NCBI RefSeq assembly: GCF_947179515.1
Contig: NC_067483.1
Location: 85,281,072 to 85,345,071, forward strand
From: Apodemus sylvaticus
Taxonomy: Eukaryota; Chordata; Mammalia; Rodentia; Muridae
Reading direction: 5' to 3'
DNA: 64,000 nucleotides
A model generated the notes under the pieces. It saw only the letters and a list, made by a program, of their open reading frames with translations, did no database searches and was not told the origin of the DNA. Positions 13,601 through 27,200 of this stretch are shown piece after piece. The translations under genes and the position numbers were made by a program. The first letter of the stretch is position 1. Each line of letters begins with the position of its first letter.

Positions 13601-15373
13601 CTTTTTAAAAGATTACTATGTCTGGGGTTTCAAAGAGGTAGTCACACTTTGTTTTACTGTTATCTCTGCTCAGGAGATACTTAACTCTGTATCTTCTTTT
13701 TCATCTCATTATTACCCTTCTATCTTCACTCCCTCTGATACATGCCCTTAAGTATGCACATAGTCTCATGATCCTGTGGTGTGGAGCTCATGGTAAGATG
13801 AGGAACTGAAGAAAGGACAGACACAGTTGCTAAAGCTGGGGATTGGGTTGGTTGTACACTCTACTGGAGCCACATCTACTAATGCACCAACCTGGGACCC
13901 AACATGTGTTTTATGCACAACACAGGAGAAGGGTTTGCTAGTCTGGTTAGGAGATCTCTGTAGGTCAGCAGCCTCAGGCTGTAAACAAGAGAGGAGGAAG
14001 CTGCCAGTGCCAGGTTTGCCACAGACTGAATAATTGTCTGTGAACACTCACCTGGACCAGAGGAAGACAGTTTTACCAGCTGTGGGTCTGATCCACATGG
14101 AGACAAGTTCTGCTAATTTCCCGAGCTTCAGACACCCTGGTTTCTGTCATGCCTGTGCCTGTTTGCACAGTGCACACTCACTTGGGACTTCCTGTGTTCC
14201 CAACAGTGTAGAACAACAACAAAAGATGGGGCTATGGTATGTGTTTATTTTGCCTAACTATTAAGAGGAAAATAGTAACTGTTATTCAACAATTGTAAGT
14301 TTATAGCAGATGTAAACCAGAGCTGTAAATGTAAGTTCCTCTCGGTCTCTGTATTACTAACACCATGTCTAGTTCATTTTTCTCTTTTAAAAAAAGGTTA
14401 TGAGTATATGAGTATTTTGCCTGCATCTAAGTATGTGCACCACCTGTGCAGTGGCCTTGGAAGTCAGAAGAAGGCTCTGGAACTGGAAGCTAGAGTCACA
14501 GTCTTCCAGTTGTGAGCTGTCAGAAGGATGCAGAGGACTAAACTTGGGTCCTCTGCAAGAGCAACAAAGACTGGAAATGGCCGAGCCATCTCTATCACCC
14601 CATAATTCCTCTCTGAATGCTGTCTACTCACAAGGACAACTTACCAATTTGAGTATACTTCCGTGTCCCCCTCCTTGTGGACAGACGGAGTCTTACCACC
14701 ACAAACAACTCTGTGATGAACGATCTTCTCCACCGAGCTCTGCAGGGTTTGTGTTTGTGGAGATTTTGCTGTTTCTGTTTTTTTTTTTCTCTCTATGTAG
14801 CCAAGAGTGGAGGTAAAGACTACAGTCTATACGACTCTTCCCAAAATGACAGTTAACTTTATACTCTCACTCAGAGTAGGTCTTTGCCAAAAAAATCAGT
14901 ATTATTACATTTTCCAGGTTTTTTTTTTTTTAACCAATCTATTACTAGGTCAACTTTGATGTCTTCCTCAATCACCCTACATGTTTTTTTTTTTTTTTTA
15001 ATGATTTGTTTGTGTGCGAGTTTCTTCATGGGTATGTGTTTGCCCTGTGTGTACCTTCTGCCTTTAGAAGTCAGAAGAGGGAAGATGTTGGATGTCCTAG
15101 AACGGAAGCAATGGATGGTTCCTGTGCAAGAACAACAAATGTTGTAAACCCTGAACTGTCTCTCCAGCCCACCTCCAGACCCATCCCTCACTGAAACTTG
15201 AGTTCTCAAATTGGCTAGACAGCTAGGCAGCAAGTCTCAGGGATTCCTTGGGCTCTGCTACCACAGTGCTGGGATTATGCATATTGCTTCCCTACCCAGC
15301 TTGTTATGTGAGCTGGGGATTGAATTTAGGTCTTCATGCTTGCACAATAAGTACTTTACCAATCAACTAAGAG

Positions 15374-15423
<50 letters not shown>

Positions 15424-17206
15424 CTCACACAGACACACATTACACACTTGATCTTAGCCAAAAGGCCAAGAAGCAATCTCTGTCTCCCAGTAATTCTGTT
15501 TGTTTGTTTTTCTTTATAAATAATTATAGGCCTAGGACAACCTGCAGAGAAACCTAGTACCGTTCATCTAGCTTCTCTCAATAGGAACATCTTATATCAT
15601 TGGCACAATATTGAATGTTGTTGTTTTTAAACAAAATTCCAATCTTTTGATGTTACCAAATGAAGACTCAGGAGCCAGAATCTGGGAGGAAAATCTGAGA
15701 GAGGCAGAGCAAGCACCCAGCTACCCTTCCTCAACCCGACATTCCAGAAAGAAAAAGCCAGTTCTCCTTCCCCACAGTGTCTTAGAAACCCTTCAGACTC
15801 AATGTCCTTCCCTGGTACTTCCCGTGTGCCTCTCTGTTCTCCTAACTTCCTCTTACTCTCTCTGGTGTTATCCTAAGTTCATTCTGTCAGGTGGTTGCTC
15901 GCTCCACCTCTTCACCTGTGGTTTGACTTTATTTAATCCCACTGACAATAAACAGAAAGCCCTTGGGCTAAAGGTGTGCTCTAGGGCTGAGCCACACCAC
16001 AACTAGAGACAGGTTTTTTCAGTCAACAATCTCAGGGTCTGCAGAGTGATCAAATAGCCTGTCGCAAGAGGCATGCAGAGTTGTCTCCTCATGCACTCGT
16101 TTGTCTGTCCAGCTCTGTGCAGGTTTATCACATGTGTTCTTTTACATAATTCCCAAGACAAGAATGCATTACAATACTTTATTGAGGTTGGTTAAGCCTT
16201 TCTTTATAAATGTGCTCAATTTTGCTAAGTGATCTACATGTGAGTAAAATGTATATATTTGATATTGTTTAATTTTAGGACTCTCTATTATATAGAGCTT
16301 ATTCTCTTTCTCTGGATGTTATAAATTTGACCCAAACACACTGAGTTACACTACTACTCCCTCTCTCTTTCTCTCCCCCACCCCCCACTTATGTGTGTGT
16401 GTGTGTGTTTGTGTTTGTGTGTGTGTGTGTGTGTGTGCAGATTTAGAAAACGGTAACCCATAAAGGTAGAAAAAGGTAACCTATAAGGCATGATAGCATT
16501 TGTAGTGTGTGCCGGTACTCCTGGAAGGCAGGAGGAAGTAGGATCCCATGAAGTGCAGTAACAGGTACTTAGGAGCCTGATGTGTGCTGGAATCAATACT
16601 GCCCCACCCCTGGAGGAGCCATCTCTCCACCCTCAGGTGTACTGACTGCTGGCATGTCACAAATTCTCCTTTGACATTCTACTTTGTTGAATTGTAGGAA
16701 TAATATTTTAAAAATCCCAGAACATGGGGGCTGGAGAGATGGCTCAGCAGTTAAGAGCACTGACTGCTCTTTGGAAGGTCCTGTGTTCAAATTCCAGAAA
16801 CCACATGGTGGCTCACAACTATTCGTAATGAGGTCTGATGCCCTCTTCTGGTGTGTCTGAAGACAAGTACAATGTACTTATATATAACAATAAATAAATC
16901 TTTAAAAACGAAAGGAAGAGCCGGGCGGTGGTGGTGCACGCCTGTAATCCCAGCACTTGGGAGGCAGAGGCAGGTGGATTTCTGAGTTCGAGGCCAGCCT
17001 GGTCTACAGAGTGAGTTCCAGGACAGCCAGGGCTATACAGAGAAACCCTGTCTCAGAAAAAACCAAATCCAAAAAACCAAAAAAAAAAAAAAAAACAACA
17101 AAAGGAAGGAAGGAAGGAAGGAAGGAAGGAAGGAAGGAAGGAAGGAAGGAAGGAAGGAAGGAAGGAAGGGAGAGAGAGAGAGAGAGAAAGAAAGAGAGAG
17201 AGAGAG

Positions 17207-17283
<77 letters not shown>

Positions 17284-18169
17284 AGGAAAGAAAGAAAGAA
17301 AGAAAGAAAGAAAAAGAAAAAGAGAAAAAGAGTAAGCAAGAACTGGCAGCACAGGGTTTCTTCCTGTTTTTTACCATTTATGTTCCTGGATGAAAGACAC
17401 ACACAGACGTGTATTTTTAAATATGCCTTAGGCAGCAGCAAGTACCCACCCTCCACGCTGTTAGAATCTACTTTCCTACCGATAATTTCCAGTTACTACT
17501 TAGGAATTTCTGTCTTCCCTCTGGGCTGCTCTTGACTTGGTTAATCAGGTTGCAAGGCCAGGTTCCTGTGGCCCAGCTGTGCTGTGGCAGCTCTCCTGCT
17601 CCCTCCTGCTTGTTCTTCTCCTTTCAATGGGGGTGGGGGTGGGGGTGGGGGTGTAGGGAGTGGGGGGTGGGTGGGGGGTAGGGGTTGGGAGTGGGGGGTA
17701 GGGGGTGGGTATGTGTTTTCTGTTTCTCCTCCTCCTCCCTCCTCATGGTCCCAAGCTGGGGAACCTGAACCCTGCCTTTGTCTCTTCTCCCAGGTGTCAC
17801 CTGCTGACATTTTTATTTATCAAACAGAATTAACTGGGTGCAGGGTTCCTCAGTGTCTTACCTGCAGCCTCTCTCCTCTTTGGGGCAAACAGGAGACACA
17901 AATTACCATTAGAATATAAGCAGCCCACTCACACACTATCAAAGGAACTGAATTTTAGCTGTTTTTTAAAGCAATACAAACCAGATAGTTGAATCCACAA
18001 CCTCACAATGAGATGAACAATGTGTTGTTGCTGTTTTTATTAACATGTACTTTCATCTCATTTCTTAGATTAACCTAGAGTATGAAGGAAGCTCATTTGT
18101 ATCATGGGAAATACCACAAAGTTGTAAAATTCTCAATGCTACGTAAGTAAGTTTTTTGTTGTTGTTTTG

Positions 18170-18206
<37 letters not shown>

Positions 18207-21200
18207 TGTGTGTGTATGTGTGTGTGTATCCATTTGTTCCTATATTGTAAAAATGGCATTCATTCACATAATGTAGCTGTTCAGACTTCAAAGCGCTGAC
18301 GTCATGTAAATCTCCTTCCACTAAACATGTGTGCAAAGAAAGGCTAGCTCACTTAGAAAGCAGAAGGGAAATGCCTCCTGGAAGTTTGGATGAAAAGAGT
18401 CCCCACCCCACCCTGCTCTCCAATAGGCTATATATTTGCCTGTCTAGTCCCCAGTTGTCTGCTCTGAAGGATTAGGAGGTATTGAGGATTTTCCTTGTTG
18501 GATTGGGTGTGTCCTTGCTGGAGGAGGTGTGTGTGTCACTTGAAGCTCATGCCTAGCCCAGTGTCTCTCCTGGACTGCTGTTCATGCATCAGAATACACA
18601 ACTCTCAGCTACAGATCCAGTGCCTGTCTGCTCCCCACCTTGATAATAGACTAAACCTTTGAAACTGTAAGCAAATCCCCAACTAATGCTTTCTTGTATA
18701 CGAGTTATCTTGGTCATGGTGTCTCAGAACAACAGCTGAGACAGTTGCTATATTAGAGGATTTTTTTGTCTTTTTTTGTTGTTGTTGTTGTTGTTCTAAA
18801 ATCCACTTGAATTGCTTAAGCTTAAAAGTTGTGGGTGGATTTTTAAATCAGCCTCATATAATATTTGTAATTACTTCCTCTTCTCTGTTCTTTCTGAACA
18901 CTAGATCACCCAAGACAACACTGCACTGTAAAAGTGCTGGAATTCACAATATAAGACCAAAAACTGGAACCCAAGTAAGTTGATTTTAGTGACATTTATT
19001 GAATCTCAGAAAGTGATCACAAGTACAATTTGGGCTCTTTTGGGACAATAAAAGGCTTATATATTGAAAAGAAAAAGAGAAAAGCAACCAGGATTCCATT
19101 CTCCTTTAGCTCTCCTGTCACAAATCGCCTTAAACAGTTTTAGTGGTAACTAAAAATAAGACCTATTTGAAAGTTCCTGCCAGTCTGTCATTATTTTCCA
19201 TGTCAGTATAAATTGTGACACGATATCTGATTTTTACTTCGGTTTTCATTTTTAATAGTTTGTTCCCTCCCTCCCTCCCTCCCTCCCTCCCTCCCTCCTT
19301 TCCTTCCCTCACTCCCTCCTTTCCTTCCCACACTCCCTCCTTTCCTTCCCTCCCTCCCTCCTTTCCTTCCCTCCCTCCTTCTCCTGAGGATTGGACTCTA
19401 GGCCTTGTATGAGCTTGGCAGTGTCTTGGCAGTGTCACTCCAGTTAGCTAGCACAGCAGTCACTACTGCTTAGCTTCCTCATCTTTAGCATGCGAGAGGC
19501 CATTAATGGTGCCTTGGATGAACAAGGCTAAGTCACACAGGGCAACTGCGATGGCCAAAACCAAAGGCAAATTTGAGACTTATTTTTGACTCCACCTCCT
19601 TCCCTTCAATTCAAGAGAACGAAGCAGATGAATGAAAGTGACATGGACTCTGCTCATGTGCGAAACAGACAGTTGTGACAACCTGAAGCATCTCCGCACA
19701 CTGCCAGACTCACCCTGTCCCCTGGGTGCTTGAGAACTGCTGAGCCAGAAGCATGATAGAGCTGAGTGTCAACAAGGGAGAGAAATACGATAGAGACAGA
19801 GAGAAGGGCGAGGTGCCAGACTTGCCATTTGCTTTAGTACATTTAGGTTTATATCCATATTGGAATCTATTCCAAATATTACATATCTTTTTACATTTGT
19901 ATTTTCTCATAGATCAGGGAAGAGCAACGGCATCTGACTGTGGATAATTCTTATGTTTGCTTCTTATGGTATTTCACAGTTGTGTAAGTAAAGTACAATA
20001 TAAAGGTAATTAAGGCTTTCAGAGTATTTGGCTCTTGCTTAAAAAAAAAATCACAGAAGTGCCTTATCCACACTATGATTTGCATACACCATCTATTCAC
20101 CAACTAAGATATTCTCAAATGTATTGCAAAAATACTATTGAGATAGAAATTATAAAAATACCAGCTACACTCTGAGCACTTAGTGCATTTCCTTATCTGT
20201 CTGTTTTTTTCTTTTTTTTTAATTTTATTTTATGTTCATTGGTCCATTGCTTCCATATATGTGTGTGTGAGGGAGTTGGATCACCTGGACTTGAGTACCA
20301 GACAGGTATGAGCTGCCATTGTAAGACTCTGAAGAGCCTGAACTTTTGGGAGACCCCTGAGTGAACCACATGCAGATGGAAATCGATGCAAAATGCAAGC
20401 GAAATTGTATTTAATATCCGGCTTGCTGGGATTGCTCTGCACATGGAGAGAGAATGACCCCTGCAGCCCACGCAGTGGGCCTTTTATACAGTCCTCAGGG
20501 CAGCTGCCATTAGGTATAATGAGATTGGCAGAAGAGTGCTACCTTTAAACTAATTGGTTGTTAGGGAATGGGGTAGGTGGCCAATGGGCTCTGGGCCTTC
20601 CCTAGCCACAGGGACCTCCCTGATGTCTGAGGAATGTAATTTAGTCTCTCCCTTCTGGGAGGGGCAAGTATTCCATGACCTTTCCAAAGTTCCTAAGTTA
20701 CCCCATGTGGTTGCTGGAATTGAACTCACATTCTTTAAGAGGGCAGCCAGTGCTCTTAACCACTGAGCCTTGTCTCCAGCCACAGCTGTCTGTTTGTATC
20801 CAGAATCTCCCTGTATACCTCGGGCTAGCCTGAACTTAGCCTATTGACCAGGATAGCCTCCACCCTGTGATGATCCTCTTGCCTCTGCTTCTGGAGGGCT
20901 GTGACCACGAAGTGTCCAACGATGCCCAGGTTTACACATGTATTCTTTCTCTCAGCTTTCATAATGATGATAGACATGTAAGAACCGTTATCCTCATTCA
21001 ATAGATAAGGATGTACATTTGGGTGAGATTGGATACGAGAAGCAAACTACAAGGCACTGCAACAGCGCCAGACTTGACCTCTGACTTTTCAGATCATGGC
21101 TCTCATCTATTTTGAAAGTCTTTGTCTTGCATAGTTAGTTCTTCAGTCAGTCCTCAACACAGGAATGGAAGGAAGCCATTTGATAACTTGATTAATCATG

Positions 21201-24200
21201 ACCCACAGAGGAAGCCATTTGATAACACTTGATTAATCATGACCCACAGGGTGAGAACCACTGCTGTACACCCCACCACCTTGTAATGCTTTGCCACTCA
21301 GAATGCATCCCACTAATCAGAGCCCAGGAAGTTGTTAGAAGAAAGTTAGGCCAACTCATTTGTCCTAGACCTGCTATATGAATATTGTTAACAAGATCCT
21401 GTATTATTTGTACATGTGCTGTAACTGGGGAGTACTGGTCTAAATAATAATTTCTATAAAGAATGTACCTCAAATACAATTGTCTAAACTACAGAGAGCT
21501 GGGCATGTTGCCCACTGGTAGAGTGCCTACTCGAGCATGTGCTAACCTCTAAGTTGAGATCCTGGGGAGGGAAGGAGGGTGTAAGGAAGGAGAGGGAGGG
21601 AGGGAGGGTGGAAGCGAGGGAAGGAGGAGAGGAGAACACACACACACACACACACAGAGAGAGGTGTATTTATTTTATATAGCCCCAAGACATAAAAAAA
21701 CTCCCATCCTGTTACTGGTTCCCCAGAATGTGACACGTGAAGCACTTCCCATTGCCTTAGCTTTTAAACCTGCACAGTGGAGTGAATGTGAAATTATGTT
21801 ACTTATTTTCACTTTACTGGTGTCTCAGGATTTTCATTCCTATGAAGAGACACCATGACCAAGGCAATTCTTACAAAAGACAACATTTAATTGGGACTGG
21901 TTTACTGGTACTGAGGTTCAGTCCATTATCTTCATGGCAAGGAAGTATGGCAGCCTCCAGGCAGCCGTGGTGCTGGAGGAGATTAGAGGTCTACATCTTC
22001 ATCTGAAGAGAAATAGGAAAAGACTGTCTCAGGGGGAACTGGGAAGAGGGTCTCAGAGCCCACCCTCACAGTGACACACTTCCTCCACAAGGCCAAAGCT
22101 ACTACAACAAGGTCACACCTCTAACAAAGCCACGCCTATCCAACCAGGCCACACCTACTCCAACAAGACTATACCTATCCAACCAGGCCACACCTACTCC
22201 AACCAGGCCACACTTACTCCAACAAGGCTATACCTCATAATATCACCACTCCCTGGGCCAAGCAAACTCAAACCAACTCAACTGGTTACTAATGGCATTG
22301 AGTGTATTTTAGGCTTGTGGGAAATACTCTCCTTTGTTAATAAGTATATTGTTCCATTCTTGAGTTACTTTTCTTTTCTGTACGGGTTAATGAGACTTTT
22401 TACTAGTTCATTATTACTTACAAGTGTTTAGATTATTTTATGCATCACTATTTTGTACATTGCTACTTCTGCTCCCTCTTATTAACAGAGGCCCTTACTC
22501 TTGCCAATCAATTTTTAAATTCTTCCTTTGTGAGTTTTTGCCTACTAAAATCCATCTAAGAATAATTTCTGGGCCTAGAGAGATGGCTCAGCAGTTAAGA
22601 GCACTGACTGCTCTTCCAGAGGTCCTGAGTTCAATTTCCAGCAACCACATGGTGGCTAATAACCATCTGTAATGGGATCCAGTTCACTCTTCTGGTGTGT
22701 CTGACAACAGCTACAGTGCTCATATACATAAAATGAATAAATCTTAGAAAGAAAGGAAAGAAGGAAGGAGGGAAGGAAGGAAAGAAGGAAGGAAGATTTC
22801 CTTACCTGCTATATTACAGTCTTCTACATTGTTTTATATTTTTTTCCTATACAATTCCTAATCTGCACAGAGAGTGAGGGCACATGCCTTTGATCCCAGC
22901 ACTTGAGAGTTAGAGGCAGGTGGATCTCTATGAGTTCAAGGCCAGCCTGGTCTACAGAGTGAGTTCCTGGACAGCCAAGGCTACAGAGTGACAGACACCC
23001 TGTCTTGAACCCCCCCCTCCTCCAATAAATAAATGAATGAATGAATAAATAAATAAATAAATAAATCTTAATCCTCTTTGAGTTAGTTCTGAAGAAGCTT
23101 CAAGGTAGAAATTCACTTTTTAAACATGAATAATTGATTTTCATACCAATTTACTGAATAATGTATATACAGTGTCTACCTCTTTATAGCTCAGTTTTCT
23201 ATAAATGCCTGGCCTCCTAGGATAGCTAGTCTATTTAGCTGATCTATTTGCCTCTGTGTTATCTTTGTTACTGTTTGTTTGCTTTCAATTTAGTTTTTTT
23301 TTAAGCCATATACAAGGTATTAGATATCTTCATGACACTTTCTTTTTGTATTTTATGTTTATGAGTGACTGTGTGCATGTCCATCTGTGTACCCACATGT
23401 GCAGTAGCCACAAGAGAGCACTGAATCCTTCAAGGCTGCAGTTACACGTTTGTAAGCTTCCTTGTGGGTGCTGGGAACTGAAGCCTGGTCCTCTGAAAGA
23501 GCAGCACTGCAGATGTCTTTGTGACATTTTACAGTGGGTTTTAGTAGGTTCTCTCCCCCTGCCCTACTGTCCCCTCATTTTCGTCCCCGTGTTGTCTCCC
23601 CAAGCTCCTCTTCACTCTCACATCACGAGTTTCCTTTTGCTACCTCTCCCATCCCACACTTTTTGAAATCCTCTCTTGACCGTTTTTCTAGTTGTATAGG
23701 CACACACCACACACACCAAACATACCACACACTCATAAATACCTCACACTCATACACACACCACACATGCACATTCACACACACATTGACACACAAATAG
23801 CATACACACACATGCTACACACTCATAATATATATACCACACACTTACACACACACACATACACACATATACACACACTACAATGCACACACTGTCTTGC
23901 CTCCAGAATGGCAAGATTATAGGCCAGTGCTACCATACCTGGCTCTAGCTACATTCATACGGATTTGTTTTCCTCCCTATAAATCTTTGGAATTGGTTTA
24001 TAAACTTCTACAGAATCCCTTGTTGGGATTTTATTTTTATTTATTTCATTTTATTTCTGTAGTATTTGGCATTGAGCCAGGCATTCATATTTGGTAGAGA
24101 AATACTCTAGCACTCAACTGTGCCTGTGCCCCACGGTTTGTCTTATAATTTATTGTATCTTAATATTTTAATTTATTTAAGGAATATTTCCACTCAAGAA

Positions 24201-27200
24201 TAATATATAAAATTCTATTTGTTTTGGTCATTTTATATGTCAGTTTTGTTGGGTTTTTTATTAAGGTATGTGAACATCATTAATTTTTCCAACTTTTCAT
24301 TTATATTATAAATAGTCACCCTCATTATCAGTATAGCTTCCAAGAGTGACATTTCCTTTAATTGATAAGCCAACATCAGTGCTTGAGCACCAAAAGTCTA
24401 GGGCTTGCATTATCAGTCTGGTCTTGGTCCTGTATTTCCCATGAGCATAGACAAATGTACACTTGTGGGTCTCCATCACCCTGGCACCACATATTCTCAC
24501 CATCCTAAAATACTTGCGTTCCACACATGCATTCTTCTCTCCTACTTGGCCCCTAGAAATCACATTTAAAAAAATTGAATCTTCCTGTAGGTTCTCATTT
24601 TCTACAGTAATATATAGTTGGAATTCTATAGTATGTACTGTTTTTTGTTGTTGTTGTTGTTTTTTTTTTTTTTTTTTTTTTTTTGAAGCTTAAAAATGAA
24701 ACCTTTATTTCTGAGTGAGTGCTCAGGGAAGCAGCTAGTTCAGGATCTGAACTGAGTCCCTGAAGGGAGATTGTTTATTTTTTTTTATTCGATATATTTT
24801 TTATTTACATTTCAAATGATTTCCCCTTTTCTAGCCCCCTACTCCCCGAAAGTCCCATAAGTCCCCTTCTCTCCCCCTGTCCTCCCACCCACCCCTTCCC
24901 ACTTCCCCGTTCTGGTTTTGCCCTATACTTCTTCACTGAGTCTTTCTAGAACAAGGGGCCACTCCTCCTTTCTTCTTGTACCTCATTTGATGTATGGATT
25001 ATGTTTGGGGTATTCCAGTTTTCTAGGTTAATATCCACTTATTAGTGAGTGCATACCATGATTCACCTTTTGAGTCTGGGTTACCTCACTTAGTATGATG
25101 TTTTCTAGCTCCATCCATTTGCCTAAGAATTTCATGAATTCATTGTTTCTAATGGCTGAATAGTACTCCATTGTGTAGATATACCACATTTTTTGCATCC
25201 ACTCTTCTGTTGAGGGATACCTGGGTTCTTTCCAGCATCTGGCAATTATAAATAGGGCTGCTATGAACATAGTAGAGCATGTATCCTTATTACATGGTGG
25301 GGAATCCTCTGGGTATATGCCCAGGAGTGGTATAGCAGGATCTTCTGGAAGTGAGGTGCCCAGTTTTCGGAGGAACCGCCAGACTGATTTCCAGAGTGGT
25401 TGTACCAATTTGCAACCCCACCAGCAGTGGAGGAGTGTTCCTCTTTCTCCACATCCTCTCCAACACCTGCTGTCTCCTGAATTTTTAATCTTAGCCATTC
25501 TGACTGGTGTAAGGTGAAATCTCAGGGTTGTAGTATGTACTGTTTTAGTCTGGCTTCTTTTACTCGGTAATATACATTTAAGATTCAAACCCCTTGGACC
25601 TCATGACTGCAAATGAGTGATGGATAAATTTGGTAAATTAGTACGATATATGGGCTTTGTTTTTGTTTTACATTTAACATCAAACTCTTTATATCTATGT
25701 ACCAAGATGTCAAGAGACTACCCAAAGGTTTAGAAACAATGTATCTTGCTTTCTGCCATCTTGGCTCGTGGAGGCCTGCTGGGAACAAGACTTCTGAAAG
25801 GCGAATACACCGGGGAGGCTGTGGTGCAAAGTCATTTGTCCTGGCTAGGGGTAAGGCCTCTAGGGGCTCTTCATAAAGATGAAGATGTTTATGCCTGAGA
25901 TAAAACTGAACTGCACTTAGCCAAGAGGTGTGCTTATGGGTATAAAGCAAAACTTAGTGCAGTGACTCCCGGAGGCAAACAGAACAAAACCAGAATGATC
26001 CAGGGACAGTAACTCCGACCAAAGAAGCAGAGGCACAGTTTGTGCCAAATTGTGAAGCAACCTTCCTGCGAAGGCCATTGGACAGAGTCCATGTGAGGCT
26101 GCACCTCTCCTGACTTACCTTAATGAGAAGTAAATACATGAACAATGGATTTTCTTTTGAAAAAAAAAAAAGAGAAGAAATGTGTATATTGAAGACAAAG
26201 TATTCCTACTAATGTTTCATATGATGTTTATTGAAATGTATTTCCTTTTTCTCTCCACAGAGATGTTTATCACAACTTAAGCCAGGTAACATTTGTTGGT
26301 TTTGCATCTCTCCCAAGTGTTGCTGCCCCAAGGTCTGCCTTCCTTCTTTAGGTTCCCAGGAAGCCCCCAAAAGTGCTTTTGCCATAAATGTCCCATAGAG
26401 TGTCAGTGCTCTAAGCATTTTTGAAGACCCTTTGGGTTGTCCAGAGGCCTAGTCAGGGAGGCTCGATCCCATATCTATGAAAGGGTGGGCTTCTCTCCAA
26501 CAGTCTTCCCAAACAACAGAGCAGAAGCAGAAACTCAGACATCTTCTGTTGAAACACTAAAGAGATTTTGAAACTACTAGCAGATGTTGGGGTCCCGGAT
26601 TATTCATAAAATACATTAGAGCATGCAATACGCTTATCAAGGCTGCATAAATGATCATCGAGAATGTTCTTAGTTTTGTTACAAGGTACACATTGATAAA
26701 TGTAACCCAGTTAATACAGAAGCCTTATGGAGGCTGCCCACGGTTTGTGTTCTGAGTAAGGAAAAGGACGGTGCCCAGCAATCATAAATGTGAGGCCAGT
26801 GTGAGTTACGATGTTAGATCTTGTATAAAAGTATCACCTGAAATTAAGTTTTTAGGCTGGAGAGGTAGCTTATTTGATAGAGCACTTTTCTGTCAAGCAC
26901 CAAGCCCCAGCACCACCTAAGTTGGGTGTGGGAGCTTGTCCAAGCTTGTCATGTCAGCACTGCAGAGTTCAGCACTCCAGGTCCAGAGTTCAAGGTTACC
27001 CTCGGCTTTGCAGGGAGTTCAGTCAGCTGCTGATGTCGAATGTTACCTAGGACATAGCACAATCAGTTTTGGGCAACATTGCAAGTCCCTGTCTAAAACT
27101 CTGTACCAAGAAACAAAGGAGACATTAATTACAGTTACACAAAATATATAATTTGTGAAACTCTAATACTTTTTAAGTCTAGATTTTCCACTCTGGGCAG

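Noticed and set aside
13766..14264. Cluster of overlapping frames on both strands in intron 2
   Set aside because: Mutually overlapping, no homology recognised, and the CATSPERE protein is continuous without them.
14433..14816. 127-codon plus-strand frame
   Set aside because: It begins within an antisense B3 SINE and has no recognisable domain or splice sites.
15445..15477. Functional U2 gene
   Set aside because: Only the first 33 or so bases are present and there is no snRNA promoter element next to it.
16957..17535. 192-codon frame on the plus strand and its Phe/Leu/Ser shadows on the minus strand
   Set aside because: It starts inside a B1 SINE and runs through the pure purine tract, so it is low complexity only.
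22110..22235. Spaced repeats of about 20-30 bp
   Set aside because: They are the internal tandem units of an antisense MaLR LTR; no separate element is needed.
25028..25588. 186-codon minus-strand protein
   Set aside because: It is the C-terminal end of L1 ORF2 in a truncated element, not a host gene.
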